Source: Boseongicola sp. (GTDB lineage Bacteria; Pseudomonadota; Alphaproteobacteria; Rhodobacterales; Rhodobacteraceae). Taken from it: a DNA stretch of 64,000 nt. Below, piece after piece: positions 27,832 to 36,553 of this stretch. The notes under the pieces were generated by a model. It was not told the DNA's origin and did not search any database. It worked only from the letters and a program-made list of their open reading frames with translations. Within the stretch, counting starts at the first letter, position 1. Every line of letters begins with the position of its first letter. The position numbers were made by a program, and so were the translations under genes. The stretch covers positions 2,923,932 to 2,987,931 of the forward strand of contig CP046179.1 in the NCBI GenBank assembly GCA_014075275.1, read 5' to 3'.

Positions 27832-28444
27832 TATTAGGCAGTCGATTGCAAAGGCCCTTGCAGCTCCTGGCGACCGGTCCTCGGATTTTGATCTAAACCC
27901 GACGGCGCAAATCCCTGCAGGTCAAGAATTGCGAGCAGCAGGGGTTCTAGTACCAATTGTCGTTCGACCGTCCGGTGCGAGGCTATTGCTAACAAAAAGG
28001 GCCCCTACACTGAGGCACCATCCGGGACAGATTGCTTTTCCTGGTGGTAAAGTTGACGAGCGTGACGATGGTCCAATAATGGCTGCATTGAGAGAGGCGA
28101 ATGAAGAAATCGCGCTGCCAACTGATTCCGCTGAAATCGTTGGCTGCTTGCCGCCGCATGAAACAGTAACCGGGTTCTTAGCAACGCCAGTGGTCGCAAT
28201 AGTCTCGAACGACTTCAGACCAACACCTGCGCTGGACGAGGTAGCTGAAGTCTTCGAAGTTCCTTTTCGGCACGTTCTCGATCTGACAGCATACAGTATT
28301 CAATCACGCAGATGGCGTGGCGAGCAAAGGCATTACTTTACGGTGCCGTGGGGTCCCTATTACATCTGGGGCGCAACTGCGCGTATGTTGCACGCGTTAG
28401 CTGACCGGATGAATGAGCATGCAGATAGAAGCGGATTGGCTTAG
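27821..28444 (+). CDS. NUDIX hydrolase, CoA pyrophosphatase type (NudL-like)
   Basis: The 207-residue protein has LTKRAPTLRHHPGQIAFPGGKVDERD, the combination of the CoA-type UPF0035 signature (LLTKRA..LRxHxGQIxFPGG) with the NUDIX box, which continues as AALREANEEIAL. Such enzymes split coenzyme A or acyl-CoA into phosphopantetheine and ADP. The start is a GTG at 27821, chosen because GAGG lies six bases upstream; upstream ATGs sit deep in hslO. It overlaps both hslO (11 bp) and the CCA-type gene (32 bp). Confidence 0.85.
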   Translation: MNFDIRQSIAKALAAPGDRSSDFDLNPTAQIPAGQELRAAGVLVPIVVRPSGARLLLTKRAPTLRHHPGQIAFPGGKVDERDDGPIMAALREANEEIALPTDSAEIVGCLPPHETVTGFLATPVVAIVSNDFRPTPALDEVAEVFEVPFRHVLDLTAYSIQSRRWRGEQRHYFTVPWGPYYIWGATARMLHALADRMNEHADRSGLA

Positions 28445-29585
28445 ATCCGAATCGACACAAAGTGTTTTGCGGATGCTTTCTAAAGCCGGGCACCAGGGGT
28501 TGGTGGTTGGTGGTTGTGTTCGGAATACCATTCTAGGTCTGACTACGACGGACATCGACATAGCGACTTCTGCTCGGCCTGAAACCGTTCTGGAACTTGC
28601 CCATTCAGCAGGGATGAAAGCCTTGCCAACAGGCATTGAACACGGAACGGTTACCGTTGTTCATAACGACACACCTTATGAGATCACGACATTTAGAGAA
28701 GACATCGAAACTGATGGCCGCCACGCGGCTGTCGCATTCACAGATCAACTGGAGAAAGATGCCAGCCGCCGGGACCTAACAATGAACGCAATTTACGCGG
28801 ATGCGGAAGGTCATGTTCTGGACCCGCTAGAAGGATTAGACGACCTTCTAAGCCGTCGTATCCGGCTTATCGGAGATCCGAACCAACGGATTCGCGAAGA
28901 TTACTTGCGAAGTCTTCGCTTCTTTCGGTTTTTCGCTGAGTATGGAGACCCGGCACTTGGATTTGATAGCGATGCGCTTTCGGCCATTTCTTCCAATTTA
29001 ATTGGAATGGCGGGCCTGTCGGCAGAGCGAATTGGCGGAGAATTTCGCAAACTCCTATCGGCGGCAGACCCTGCTCCGGCGTTGGCGGCCATGAACTCAA
29101 CAGGAGTTCTACACTCGGTTCTTCCCGGAGCTGACGCAATGTGGATTGCCCCACTGGTCCACCTAGAAGCAACTAAGAATATTGCCCCTGACCATATTCG
29201 TCGACTGACGGCATTGGGCGGAACGGATGTCGAAAAAAGCCTCCGGCTATCACGGTCGGAATCAAAATTACGTGGTCAACTTCTGAGCGCTTTGTCCAAG
29301 GGTTGGTCTACCATGGAACTGTCTTGGAGAATGGGAGCGAAAAACGCTTGGAGTGTTTTGCTCTTGAAGCACGCAATATCCGGACAAGAAATCCCCGATT
29401 GCAGCTCAGAAGAGATCAGTCTTGCCGCAAACTATCACTTTCCAGTGACGGCTAACGATTTGATGCCAAAGTTCAAAGGCCGCCAGCTTGGGGCTGAATT
29501 GAGAAGACTTGAAAATACTTGGATCGACAGCGACTTTTCCATGTCGCGTGCTGAACTTCTGGAAACCGTTCGCAAAGAGGGATGA
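28413..29585 (+). CDS. CCA tRNA nucleotidyltransferase / poly(A) polymerase family
   Basis: This 390-residue protein belongs to the class II nucleotidyltransferase family that adds CCA to tRNA 3' ends. Its N-terminal domain has GLVVGGCVRNTILG (residues 28-41), the catalytic DIDIAT (47-52), EHGTVTV and the RRDLTMNAIYAD motif near 118. The RNA-binding motif ends with GDPNQRIREDYLRSLRFFRF. A poly(A)-polymerase role cannot be excluded by sequence. The start is taken at ATG 28413; a second ATG is at 28419. Confidence 0.88.
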   Translation: MSMQIEADWLRSESTQSVLRMLSKAGHQGLVVGGCVRNTILGLTTTDIDIATSARPETVLELAHSAGMKALPTGIEHGTVTVVHNDTPYEITTFREDIETDGRHAAVAFTDQLEKDASRRDLTMNAIYADAEGHVLDPLEGLDDLLSRRIRLIGDPNQRIREDYLRSLRFFRFFAEYGDPALGFDSDALSAISSNLIGMAGLSAERIGGEFRKLLSAADPAPALAAMNSTGVLHSVLPGADAMWIAPLVHLEATKNIAPDHIRRLTALGGTDVEKSLRLSRSESKLRGQLLSALSKGWSTMELSWRMGAKNAWSVLLLKHAISGQEIPDCSSEEISLAANYHFPVTANDLMPKFKGRQLGAELRRLENTWIDSDFSMSRAELLETVRKEG

Positions 29586-29638
29586 CATTGAACTGCCGAT
29601 CAGCTAGGCAGGGTGCTACCGAAAAAGGAGATAGCAAT

Positions 29639-29671
29639 ATGATTTACAGGATCTGTATTCCAACCGCCTGA
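29639..29671 (+). CDS. Possible 10-residue leader peptide before the ABC exporter pair
   Basis: A mini-ORF (MIYRICIPTA, stop TGA) has a better ribosome site than most genes here: AAAAAGGAG ending 8 bases before the ATG. It lies in the 163-bp gap before the ABC transporter genes, and a 9-bp inverted repeat overlaps most of it. This layout is what one expects of a translated regulatory leader, but coding cannot be proved at this length. Confidence 0.4.
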   Translation: MIYRICIPTA

Positions 29672-29687
29672 CCGGTTCGATCCTGTA
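29645..29687 (+). promoter_or_regulatory. Leader hairpin of the ABC exporter operon
   Basis: TACAGGATC (29645-29653) and GATCCTGTA (29679-29687) are perfect inverted repeats. Inside them AACCG (29662-29666) and CGGTT (29673-29677) can pair as a second, inner stem. The left arm lies in the mini-ORF and the right arm beyond its stop, so a ribosome on the mini-ORF would melt the structure. Confidence 0.55.
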
Positions 29688-29748
29688 TGGGTGCCGGTTT
29701 TCCTGCCCCGCTTCATTTTGCCGACTAACTTCCTCTCGGAGCTTTTCA

Positions 29749-31596
29749 ATGTTTCGCTTTTTCGAAAACCTCGTCGACCCATATTGCGACTACCCCCAGT
29801 CTGACTGTCCGCCGAGTAAATTGTGGCCCTTCATCTGGGAATATTGCTTACCCTTTCGCAGGGTGTTTGCGATTACCGGTTTTCTGACGATGTTCGTTGC
29901 CGTCGTAGAGGTTTGGTTGATTTCCTATCTCGGTCGGTTGGTGGATGTTTTGGCAAGCACCGAAGTCTCTAGTTTTTGGGATTCTTATGGGACCGAGATG
30001 CTGCTGATCGGTCTTTTTTTATTAATCTTGCGCCCGTTGATACAGGTCATCGACGTTGGATTTCTGAACAACACGATTATGCCCAATCTCGGAACGCTGA
30101 TACGATGGCGCGCGCACAACCATGTTCTTCGTCAGTCGATTGGGTGGTTTGAAAACGATTTTGCAGGCCGTATCGCGAACCGCATCATGCAAACACCGCC
30201 GGCAGCTGGTGAAGCAGTGTTTCAGGTGTTTGACGCTTTGGCTTATTCGGTGGCCTACATTGGTGGTGCATTTATTCTGCTGTCGGGTGCTGATCCGCGC
30301 CTCATGCTTCCGCTTGCCGCATGGCTGATTTTGTATGCTCTGTTGGTGCGTTGGGTTGTTCGCAAGATAGGCCCAGCAAGCAAAGCTGCATCTGATGCCA
30401 GAAGCGTTGTGACTGGGCGAGTAGTGGATTCCTACACGAATATTCACTCGGTCAAGATGTTTGCGCACACGGATGGCGAACGAGAATACGCACGTGAGGC
30501 AATTGAAAACTCTCGTAAGACGTTCCAGTACGAAATGAGACTCTACACTATAATGGACGTTTTCCTGACGCTGATTAATGGGTTCCTTATCGTCGCGGTT
30601 GTTGGGTGGGCGATATGGCTTTGGTCGACTGAGGCGGCTTCGGTCGGGGTTGTTGCTGTAGCGTCCACTTTGGTGCTCAGGCTAAATGCAATGACTGGAT
30701 GGATAATGTGGGCATTGTCTTCGTTTTTTCGTAACCTGGGCATTGTGGCAGAGGGTATGGAAACAATTGCTCAACCAATCACTTTGGTTGATCGCAGCGA
30801 CGCCATGCCATTGCGTCTGAGCAAGGGGGCAATTGAACTTGAAAATTTGTCTCATCACTACGGACGCTCCGTTGGTGGCTTGGATTCGATAAACCTAAGA
30901 ATTGAGCCTGGGGAAAAAGTTGGCCTGATCGGACGCTCAGGCGCCGGGAAGTCGACAATGGTTAAACTTCTGCTGCGGTTCTATGATGCCGAAACTGGAG
31001 CCATCAAAATAGATGGCCAAGACATTGCGAGTGTTACCCAGGATTCATTGAGAGCCCAAATTGGTATGGTCCAGCAAGACTCTTCTCTCCTTCACCGTTC
31101 GGTTTATGACAATATCTTGTATGGACGTCCTGACGCGAGCAAAAAAGACGTAATCGAGGCCGCTAGTCGAGCCGAAGCACATGAGTTTATCGAGGGACTA
31201 AAAGACGCTGACGGACGAACCGGCTACGAGGCACAAGTCGGTGAGCGCGGAGTAAAGTTGTCCGGCGGACAGCGTCAAAGAATTACCCTTGCAAGAGTGA
31301 TCTTGAAGAACGCGCCGATATTGATGTTGGATGAAGCAACCAGCGCCCTGGACAGCGAAATCGAGGCGGTCATTCAGGAAACATTGTATTCGATGATGGA
31401 AGGCAAAACAGTAATTGCGATTGCGCATCGCCTTTCCACCATTGCTCGCATGGATCGAATTCTGGTTTTGGAAGAAGGGCGGATTGTCGAGCAAGGCTCG
31501 CACGATACTCTTTTGTCGCAAAACGGATTGTATGCGCGATTTTGGAACCGGCAGTCCGGTGGGTTCATAGATACAAATATCGAGGCTGCGGAGTGA
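29749..31596 (+). CDS. ABC exporter half-transporter (fused permease and ATPase)
   Basis: The 615-residue protein has an N-terminal six-helix transmembrane domain (about residues 30-310). A C-terminal ATPase follows with Walker A IGRSGAGKSTMVKLL near 394, signature LSGGQRQRITLAR near 505, Walker B PILMLDEATSALD near 525 and H-loop AIAHRLSTIARMD. It resembles MsbA/multidrug exporters; the substrate cannot be told. The next gene encodes a homologue that overlaps by 4 bp (GTGA), so the two probably form a heterodimer. GGAG precedes the ATG. Confidence 0.9.
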   Translation: MFRFFENLVDPYCDYPQSDCPPSKLWPFIWEYCLPFRRVFAITGFLTMFVAVVEVWLISYLGRLVDVLASTEVSSFWDSYGTEMLLIGLFLLILRPLIQVIDVGFLNNTIMPNLGTLIRWRAHNHVLRQSIGWFENDFAGRIANRIMQTPPAAGEAVFQVFDALAYSVAYIGGAFILLSGADPRLMLPLAAWLILYALLVRWVVRKIGPASKAASDARSVVTGRVVDSYTNIHSVKMFAHTDGEREYAREAIENSRKTFQYEMRLYTIMDVFLTLINGFLIVAVVGWAIWLWSTEAASVGVVAVASTLVLRLNAMTGWIMWALSSFFRNLGIVAEGMETIAQPITLVDRSDAMPLRLSKGAIELENLSHHYGRSVGGLDSINLRIEPGEKVGLIGRSGAGKSTMVKLLLRFYDAETGAIKIDGQDIASVTQDSLRAQIGMVQQDSSLLHRSVYDNILYGRPDASKKDVIEAASRAEAHEFIEGLKDADGRTGYEAQVGERGVKLSGGQRQRITLARVILKNAPILMLDEATSALDSEIEAVIQETLYSMMEGKTVIAIAHRLSTIARMDRILVLEEGRIVEQGSHDTLLSQNGLYARFWNRQSGGFIDTNIEAAE

Positions 31597-33428
31597 AGAG
31601 GGCGGGTGATTTAATCGACGCATTCCGCCCCGCGGATGGGCCGCCGCCTCAAACTCTGGCGGCATTTTTTGGATGGGCGCTTAAGGGTTCCTTTCCAATG
31701 CTTTGGTTGGCCGGGTTTCTTTCGGCTGCCGCGGGAACATTGGAAGTTTTGACTGCTCTTCTCTTGGGTCTGGTGATTGATACCGCCTTGGCTTCAAATC
31801 CAGACACGTTCTTTTCGCAGAACTGGCTCGTGGTTCTCAGTGTGCTGGCTTTCTTTGTGATCGCGAGGCCAATTTTGTTTGGTCTGTCATCGCTTGCGAA
31901 TTCCGTGATCGTTCTGCCAAACGTCAATCCACTCGTTCTGACCCGCTTGCATCGGTGGACTCTTGGTCAATCTGTGACTTTTTTTGACGAGGATTTTGCT
32001 GGCCGCATTGCCCAGAAGCAGATGCAAACGGCACGTGCGTTGGCGGACGTGGCAGGTGAAGTCACAAATGTGATGTTTTTCGCACTTGCATCGTTGATCG
32101 GATCGGCGCTGATGCTGACGGCAATCAATGGTTGGATGGCTACAGCGCTGTTCATTTGGTTGATCGGCTATTTTGCTCTGGTACGGTGGTTCATGCCCCG
32201 TATTCGGCTACGTTCAAAGGTACGGGCCAATTCTCGGGCCATGGTGACCGGGCAAATCGTGGATACGATTACCAATATTAAGACCGTAAAGTTATTTGCT
32301 CATGCCGACTTTGAAGAAGGTGCTGCGATAGATGCCGTTCGCGATTTTCGTTCTAAAGCGTTAGATTATGGCTATATTGCCGCAGCTTTTCGGTTTTGCC
32401 TAATGGCCGTTGCTGGTTCAGTTCCGGTCATTCTAATCGGTGGTTCGCTTTATTTTTGGACACTTGGGTCTGCTTCACCTGGCGATATTGTTGCTGCAGG
32501 AGCGATCTCTATTCGAATTTCGCAAATGACGGGCTGGGTGAGCCATGTCTTGATGATGATCTACGGAAATCTCGGCGAAGTCGAAGATGGCATGCGAACA
32601 CTAACGCTGCCTCATACTTTGGTGGATCGCGAAAATGCCGAAGGCTTAGTCGTGGGTGAACCGTCAATCACATTTTCTAACGTGACTTTTGCATATGGTC
32701 GAAAAACAGGTGGAGTTGCGAACATAGATCTGACCATAAAATCAGGCGAAAAGCTGGGCATTGTCGGTTCGTCGGGTGCTGGAAAGTCTACTTTGGTTGC
32801 TCTTTTACTGCGTCTTTATGATGCCGAGAGGGGCCGTGTCCTGGTGGCGGACCAAGACGTTGGGCTGGTCACACAGGAAAGCCTGCGCCGCAAGATTGGC
32901 ATGGTTACTCAGGAAACGGCCATGTTCAATAGATCGGCAAGGGACAACATTCTTTACGGTAATCCTGAAGCGTCGAATGCCGAGATCATCAGCGCGGCAA
33001 AGCGTGCAGAGGCCCACGAATTTATTCTTGGCCTTCAAGATCATCGCGGGCGGTCGGGATATGATGCGCATTTGGGCGAACGAGGCGTTAAATTGTCAGG
33101 AGGTCAAAAACAGCGAATTGCGCTGGCTCGAGCCATCCTTAAGGACGCTCCGATCCTTGTGCTGGACGAAGCGACAAGCGCCTTGGACAGCGAAGTAGAA
33201 GCGTCAATACAGGCGGCTCTTAACACGGTTATGGAGGGAAAAACGGTTTTGGCTATTACACACCGTTTGTCGACGATTGCCCGGATGGACAGAATCGTCG
33301 TTTTGGACGAGGGCCAGTTGGTTGAAGAAGGCACGCACCAATCGCTATTGGCCAAAAATGGACTATATGCCCGATTTTGGCTGCGCCAATCAGGCGGTTT
33401 TCTAGGTGTACAAGAAGCGGCTGAATAG
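31593..33428 (+). CDS. ABC exporter half-transporter, second partner
   Basis: This 611-residue protein has the same layout as its neighbour: a transmembrane domain (about 25-310) and an ATPase with Walker A GSSGAGKSTLVALLLRL near 391, LSGGQKQRIALARAI and Walker B ILVLDEATSALD. Both partners keep the catalytic glutamate (DE), so both ATP sites may be active. The GTG start at 31593 overlaps the previous stop (GTGA), with GAGG upstream; the longer frame to 31542 lies in the upstream gene. The RNA methyltransferase gene starts at the next base after its stop. Confidence 0.9.
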   Translation: MKRAGDLIDAFRPADGPPPQTLAAFFGWALKGSFPMLWLAGFLSAAAGTLEVLTALLLGLVIDTALASNPDTFFSQNWLVVLSVLAFFVIARPILFGLSSLANSVIVLPNVNPLVLTRLHRWTLGQSVTFFDEDFAGRIAQKQMQTARALADVAGEVTNVMFFALASLIGSALMLTAINGWMATALFIWLIGYFALVRWFMPRIRLRSKVRANSRAMVTGQIVDTITNIKTVKLFAHADFEEGAAIDAVRDFRSKALDYGYIAAAFRFCLMAVAGSVPVILIGGSLYFWTLGSASPGDIVAAGAISIRISQMTGWVSHVLMMIYGNLGEVEDGMRTLTLPHTLVDRENAEGLVVGEPSITFSNVTFAYGRKTGGVANIDLTIKSGEKLGIVGSSGAGKSTLVALLLRLYDAERGRVLVADQDVGLVTQESLRRKIGMVTQETAMFNRSARDNILYGNPEASNAEIISAAKRAEAHEFILGLQDHRGRSGYDAHLGERGVKLSGGQKQRIALARAILKDAPILVLDEATSALDSEVEASIQAALNTVMEGKTVLAITHRLSTIARMDRIVVLDEGQLVEEGTHQSLLAKNGLYARFWLRQSGGFLGVQEAAE

Positions 33429-34652
33429 ATGGCGACTGTTACGATTGAACGACTCGGGCATTTAGGAGACGGAATCGCGCCGGGTCCGATTTATGCGCCA
33501 CGAGTTTTGCCTGGAGAACAAGTCACCGGCGAAATCAATGGCGACCGAATGTCGGCTCCAAAAATTCTGCAACCGTCACACCACAGAGTTTCCGCGCTTT
33601 GCCGACACTATAAGGTTTGCGGCGGATGCGCAGTACAACACGCTTCTGACGATTTCGTATCCATTTGGAAAGCGGACATCGTGGAACGTGCTTTGGCGTC
33701 TCACGGCCTACGGTCAACAATCCGGAAGATTTCGACTTCTCCATTGTCTTCCCGGCGGCGGGCAGTGTTATCCGGTCGGCGAACAAAAAAGAGTGCAACT
33801 GTCGGATTTCACGCCACGGCCAGCGATATAATCCATGAAATCCCTGATTGCCGAATACTGACGTCTTCGTTAGTCGGAGCGCTTCCAGTCCTAAAAGACA
33901 TCACCCGGATAGGCGCAACCCGCAAGAGCGAACTGCGTCTGGCTGTAACTGATACAGAAAGTGGGATCGACCTGTCGGTTCATACCGGACGGTCCTTGGA
34001 TATGGATCTCCGCCAGCAGCTTGCGGCAATTGCTGAGCAGAACGGACTGGCCAGAATTACTTGGGATAACGAGATTGTTGCCCAGAGTTGTGAACCTATA
34101 TTGAAAATCGGCACCTCGCCAGTACCGATTCCACCCGGTGCATTTTTGCAGGCAACAAGCGAGGGCGAGGCGGCGTTGATTTCTTCTGTCGAGGAAGCGT
34201 TGGGCCCAACAAAATCTGTCGCAGATTTGTTCGCTGGTTGCGGAACATTTGCGCTTTCGCTTGCGCAGATGATGGATGTTCATGCGGTAGAAAGTGATGC
34301 GGCTTCACTACACGCCTTGGATGCAGGTTGGAGGCACTCGACAAGGACAAAATTGGTGACGACTGAAAAGCGTGATCTGTTTCGCCGACCCTTGACGCCG
34401 GACGAACTCCAACGGTTTGAGGGTGTTGTTATTGACCCGCCAAGAGCGGGCGTACAAAGTCAGGCAGAACAATTGGCAAATTCTGGAATCGGCAGAATTG
34501 CAGCAGTTTCCTGCAATCCAGTGACATTCGCACGAGATGCCGCAATTTTAACCAAATCGGGCTACAGGCTTATTTGGGTCGACATTGTGGACCAGTTTCG
34601 ATGGTCAGCACATGTTGAGCTGGTTGGCGCTTTTGAGCGCGCGACAACGTGA
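33429..34652 (+). CDS. 23S rRNA/tRNA uracil-5-methyltransferase (TrmA/RlmD family)
   Basis: The 407-residue protein has an N-terminal TRAM-like RNA-binding domain (ERLGHLGDGIAPGPIYAPRVLPGE). Iron-sulfur cluster cysteines follow (CRHYKVCGGCAVQH near 58-71), then the SAM domain with DLFAGCGTFALSLA near 265. The family motifs VIDPPRAGVQ near 335 and the nucleophile SCNPVTFARD near 360 are present. It should make m5U in rRNA; the exact position cannot be told. It starts directly after the second ABC gene, so it is translationally coupled to it. Confidence 0.88.
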   Translation: MATVTIERLGHLGDGIAPGPIYAPRVLPGEQVTGEINGDRMSAPKILQPSHHRVSALCRHYKVCGGCAVQHASDDFVSIWKADIVERALASHGLRSTIRKISTSPLSSRRRAVLSGRRTKKSATVGFHATASDIIHEIPDCRILTSSLVGALPVLKDITRIGATRKSELRLAVTDTESGIDLSVHTGRSLDMDLRQQLAAIAEQNGLARITWDNEIVAQSCEPILKIGTSPVPIPPGAFLQATSEGEAALISSVEEALGPTKSVADLFAGCGTFALSLAQMMDVHAVESDAASLHALDAGWRHSTRTKLVTTEKRDLFRRPLTPDELQRFEGVVIDPPRAGVQSQAEQLANSGIGRIAAVSCNPVTFARDAAILTKSGYRLIWVDIVDQFRWSAHVELVGAFERATT

Positions 34653-34705
34653 TACGTTTAGTTGGTTATCTGGTTTAAAAAGAAACGAAACCGGCCGGGC
34701 AGAAA

Positions 34706-35203
34706 ATGAAATCAACTAGACGAAACGCCATGTTTGGGCTCACGTCACTGCTATTATCGGCATGCGGCTCGCGACTGCCGACATATCGGGGACCTGACGT
34801 AACACGGGTAGTTGTTTTTAAAAACGACCGCCGGATGTATCTTTTGCACGGAAATCGTGCGTTGAAGTCCTATGATGTCGATCTTGGATTTGCGCCAGTT
34901 GGGGACAAAAGAATGGCGGGAGACGGCAAGACTCCGGAGGGGCGCTATGTGATTGATCGTCGAAACCCCCGAAGTAGTTTCCATCTATCACTTGGGATCG
35001 ATTACCCCCGCCCTCATGATATTGCAGAGGCTCAGCGCCTAGGAAAAGAGCCCGGCGGCGACATATTCATTCACGGTCGGGGCAATCTTTATACTGCTCT
35101 ACGCAAGGATTGGACTTGGGGCTGCATTGCAGTCACCAACGATGAGATGGACGAAATCTATGCAATGGTTAAGACTGGAACAGAAATATCAATTCACAAG
35201 TAG
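34706..35203 (+). CDS. Lipoprotein L,D-transpeptidase (YkuD domain)
   Basis: The 165-residue protein has a lipobox (LLLSAC, Cys near residue 20), so it is probably anchored in the outer or inner membrane. Its YkuD catalytic motif is HGRG near 128 followed by TWGCIAV with the nucleophilic cysteine. Such enzymes cross-link peptidoglycan or attach proteins to it. It ends 15 bp inside the convergent CAP lipoprotein gene. Confidence 0.85.
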   Translation: MKSTRRNAMFGLTSLLLSACGSRLPTYRGPDVTRVVVFKNDRRMYLLHGNRALKSYDVDLGFAPVGDKRMAGDGKTPEGRYVIDRRNPRSSFHLSLGIDYPRPHDIAEAQRLGKEPGGDIFIHGRGNLYTALRKDWTWGCIAVTNDEMDEIYAMVKTGTEISIHK

Positions 35204-35719
35204 AAGTGGTTGATTCTCGCCCAATACCAAAGTCCACCAAATCTTGCCGCTTGGTTCTTGAAACCAGGCAAACCCCAGTTCGCCTGCCCGTGGATCCAAA
35301 AGAACTCCGCGAGTTTCGGGTTGCTCCATCCATGCAGCAAGTGTTTCCAATTCGGTTTCGTAGGTTTCCGAGATGTTTTCGCCCAGCAAACGCCCCACAT
35401 ATCCAGAAGTTGCTGCACGGCCAATTGGATTAGAGCCGTCCGAACCAAAGTGCCAAGGCCGATTTTGGAATGACATATCTTGCGAGTGAGTCGCCGCTGC
35501 CGCATTGAGCTCGGCTGAGAACGCAACCTGTTGCACACCTGCCGCACTTCGAAGGGCGTTAACGCCATCCAGCATGCGGAATTGTATCCGGCTTTGGTCG
35601 CCTTCCTGGATACGATACACCTGCGGGAGAGGCTTCCCATCGGGCCCTAATGGAGGGGGTGGTGTGGCGCATGCGGCCAATAAAACAAGGGTTATCAAAG
35701 CCAGTGCGCGTCGGATCAT
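35189..35719 (-). CDS. CAP-domain (SCP/PR1-like) lipoprotein
   Basis: The 176-residue protein has a signal peptide with lipobox LLAAC near residue 16 and a Pro-rich linker. The CAP domain then includes LNAAAATHSQDMSFQNRPWHFGSDG and the second conserved stretch GYVGRLLGENIS. Bacterial CAP proteins are secreted or envelope-bound with mostly unknown function. It lies between two L,D-transpeptidase genes, which suggests a cell-wall role. Confidence 0.82.
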   Translation of the reverse strand: MIRRALALITLVLLAACATPPPPLGPDGKPLPQVYRIQEGDQSRIQFRMLDGVNALRSAAGVQQVAFSAELNAAAATHSQDMSFQNRPWHFGSDGSNPIGRAATSGYVGRLLGENISETYETELETLAAWMEQPETRGVLLDPRAGELGFAWFQEPSGKIWWTLVLGENQPLLLVN

Positions 35720-35880
35720 ATTAACTTAGCCTCGGTAGTGTTTGCACCGCATTACAACCAACTGGTTCAGTGTTCAAATCGAAGTGGTCATAAAGTTGCC
35801 AACTGACGCCGCTGTGAATTGATGCTTGGCACCGACAGGCTTAGAAAGCGTCCGAGCAGAAATGAATCTGGAGCGAGAAT

Positions 35881-36480
35881 ATGGGACGCGTTCACAAGCC
35901 ACTTTTCAGCCGGCGGGCATTTATGGCGGCTAGTACAGCGACGTTGGCAACTCCTGCGCTTGCCCAAACTAACGGCGACACCGTTGAATTCAGAGAGGCT
36001 GTTGCGCCTCAGGCTGTTCGTAGAAATGCGTCCAGTTTTAGAGCCATGGACTGGCAGCCATATTTTGACAACTTGCGGAATGGCGCGATCTTGGTGGACC
36101 TTCCATCAAGGGCTTTGCATTTTTGGAATGATGGAGGGTCGGTTTATAAGTTGTACCCAACCAGCGTTCCACTAAGTGAAGACTTGACCAGGCGCGGCCG
36201 AACTAAAGTTGTATTGAAAGATCCAGAGCCAGATTGGCGACCAACTCCGGCGATGAAGAAGCGGAATCCGGACTGGCCTGACTACATGCCACCTGGCCCG
36301 GATAATCCATTGGGAATTCGCGCACTTCATCTGACTTGGCAGTACTATCGAATTCACGGAACTCACGACACACGAAAGATCGGCCGGCGTTCTTCCAATG
36401 GGTGCATTGGTCTCTACAATGAGCATATTACTGAGCTTTACGATCTTGCTCAGGTCGGCACACAGGTGTTGCTGATTTAG
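35881..36480 (+). CDS. L,D-transpeptidase with Tat-like signal
   Basis: The 199-residue protein begins with a twin-arginine-like signal (SRRAFMAASTATLATPALA, cleavage near residue 29). It ends with a YkuD/ErfK catalytic core, HGTHDTRKIGRRSSNGCIGLYN (about 165-186), containing the His and the SNGC cysteine. It is an ErfK/YbiS-type periplasmic enzyme. GGAG lies before the ATG. It is convergent with hemH, and a stable hairpin lies between them. Confidence 0.87.
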   Translation: MGRVHKPLFSRRAFMAASTATLATPALAQTNGDTVEFREAVAPQAVRRNASSFRAMDWQPYFDNLRNGAILVDLPSRALHFWNDGGSVYKLYPTSVPLSEDLTRRGRTKVVLKDPEPDWRPTPAMKKRNPDWPDYMPPGPDNPLGIRALHLTWQYYRIHGTHDTRKIGRRSSNGCIGLYNEHITELYDLAQVGTQVLLI

Positions 36481-36490
36481 TCTCGTCGTA

Positions 36491-36525
36491 GGGTGATCCG
36501 CTGGGGATTTTATCCCCCGGATCCC
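36491..36525. terminator. Hairpin between an L,D-transpeptidase gene and hemH
   Basis: GGG, ATCCG and GGGGA on the left (36491-36507, with two 2-nt bulges) pair with TCCCCCGGATCCC (36513-36525), 13 pairs in all. There is no U tract directly after it on either strand, so it is a weak terminator or an mRNA 3' end stabiliser. Confidence 0.45.
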
Positions 36526-36553
36526 GAAAGAATATTTTAACCAGAAAGATGGA

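Noticed and set aside
29674-29684. tRNA-like T-loop sequence GGTTCGATCC in the leader of the ABC genes
   Set aside because: The flanking bases do not form a T stem and no acceptor or anticodon arm can be placed around it; it is explained by the inverted repeat.
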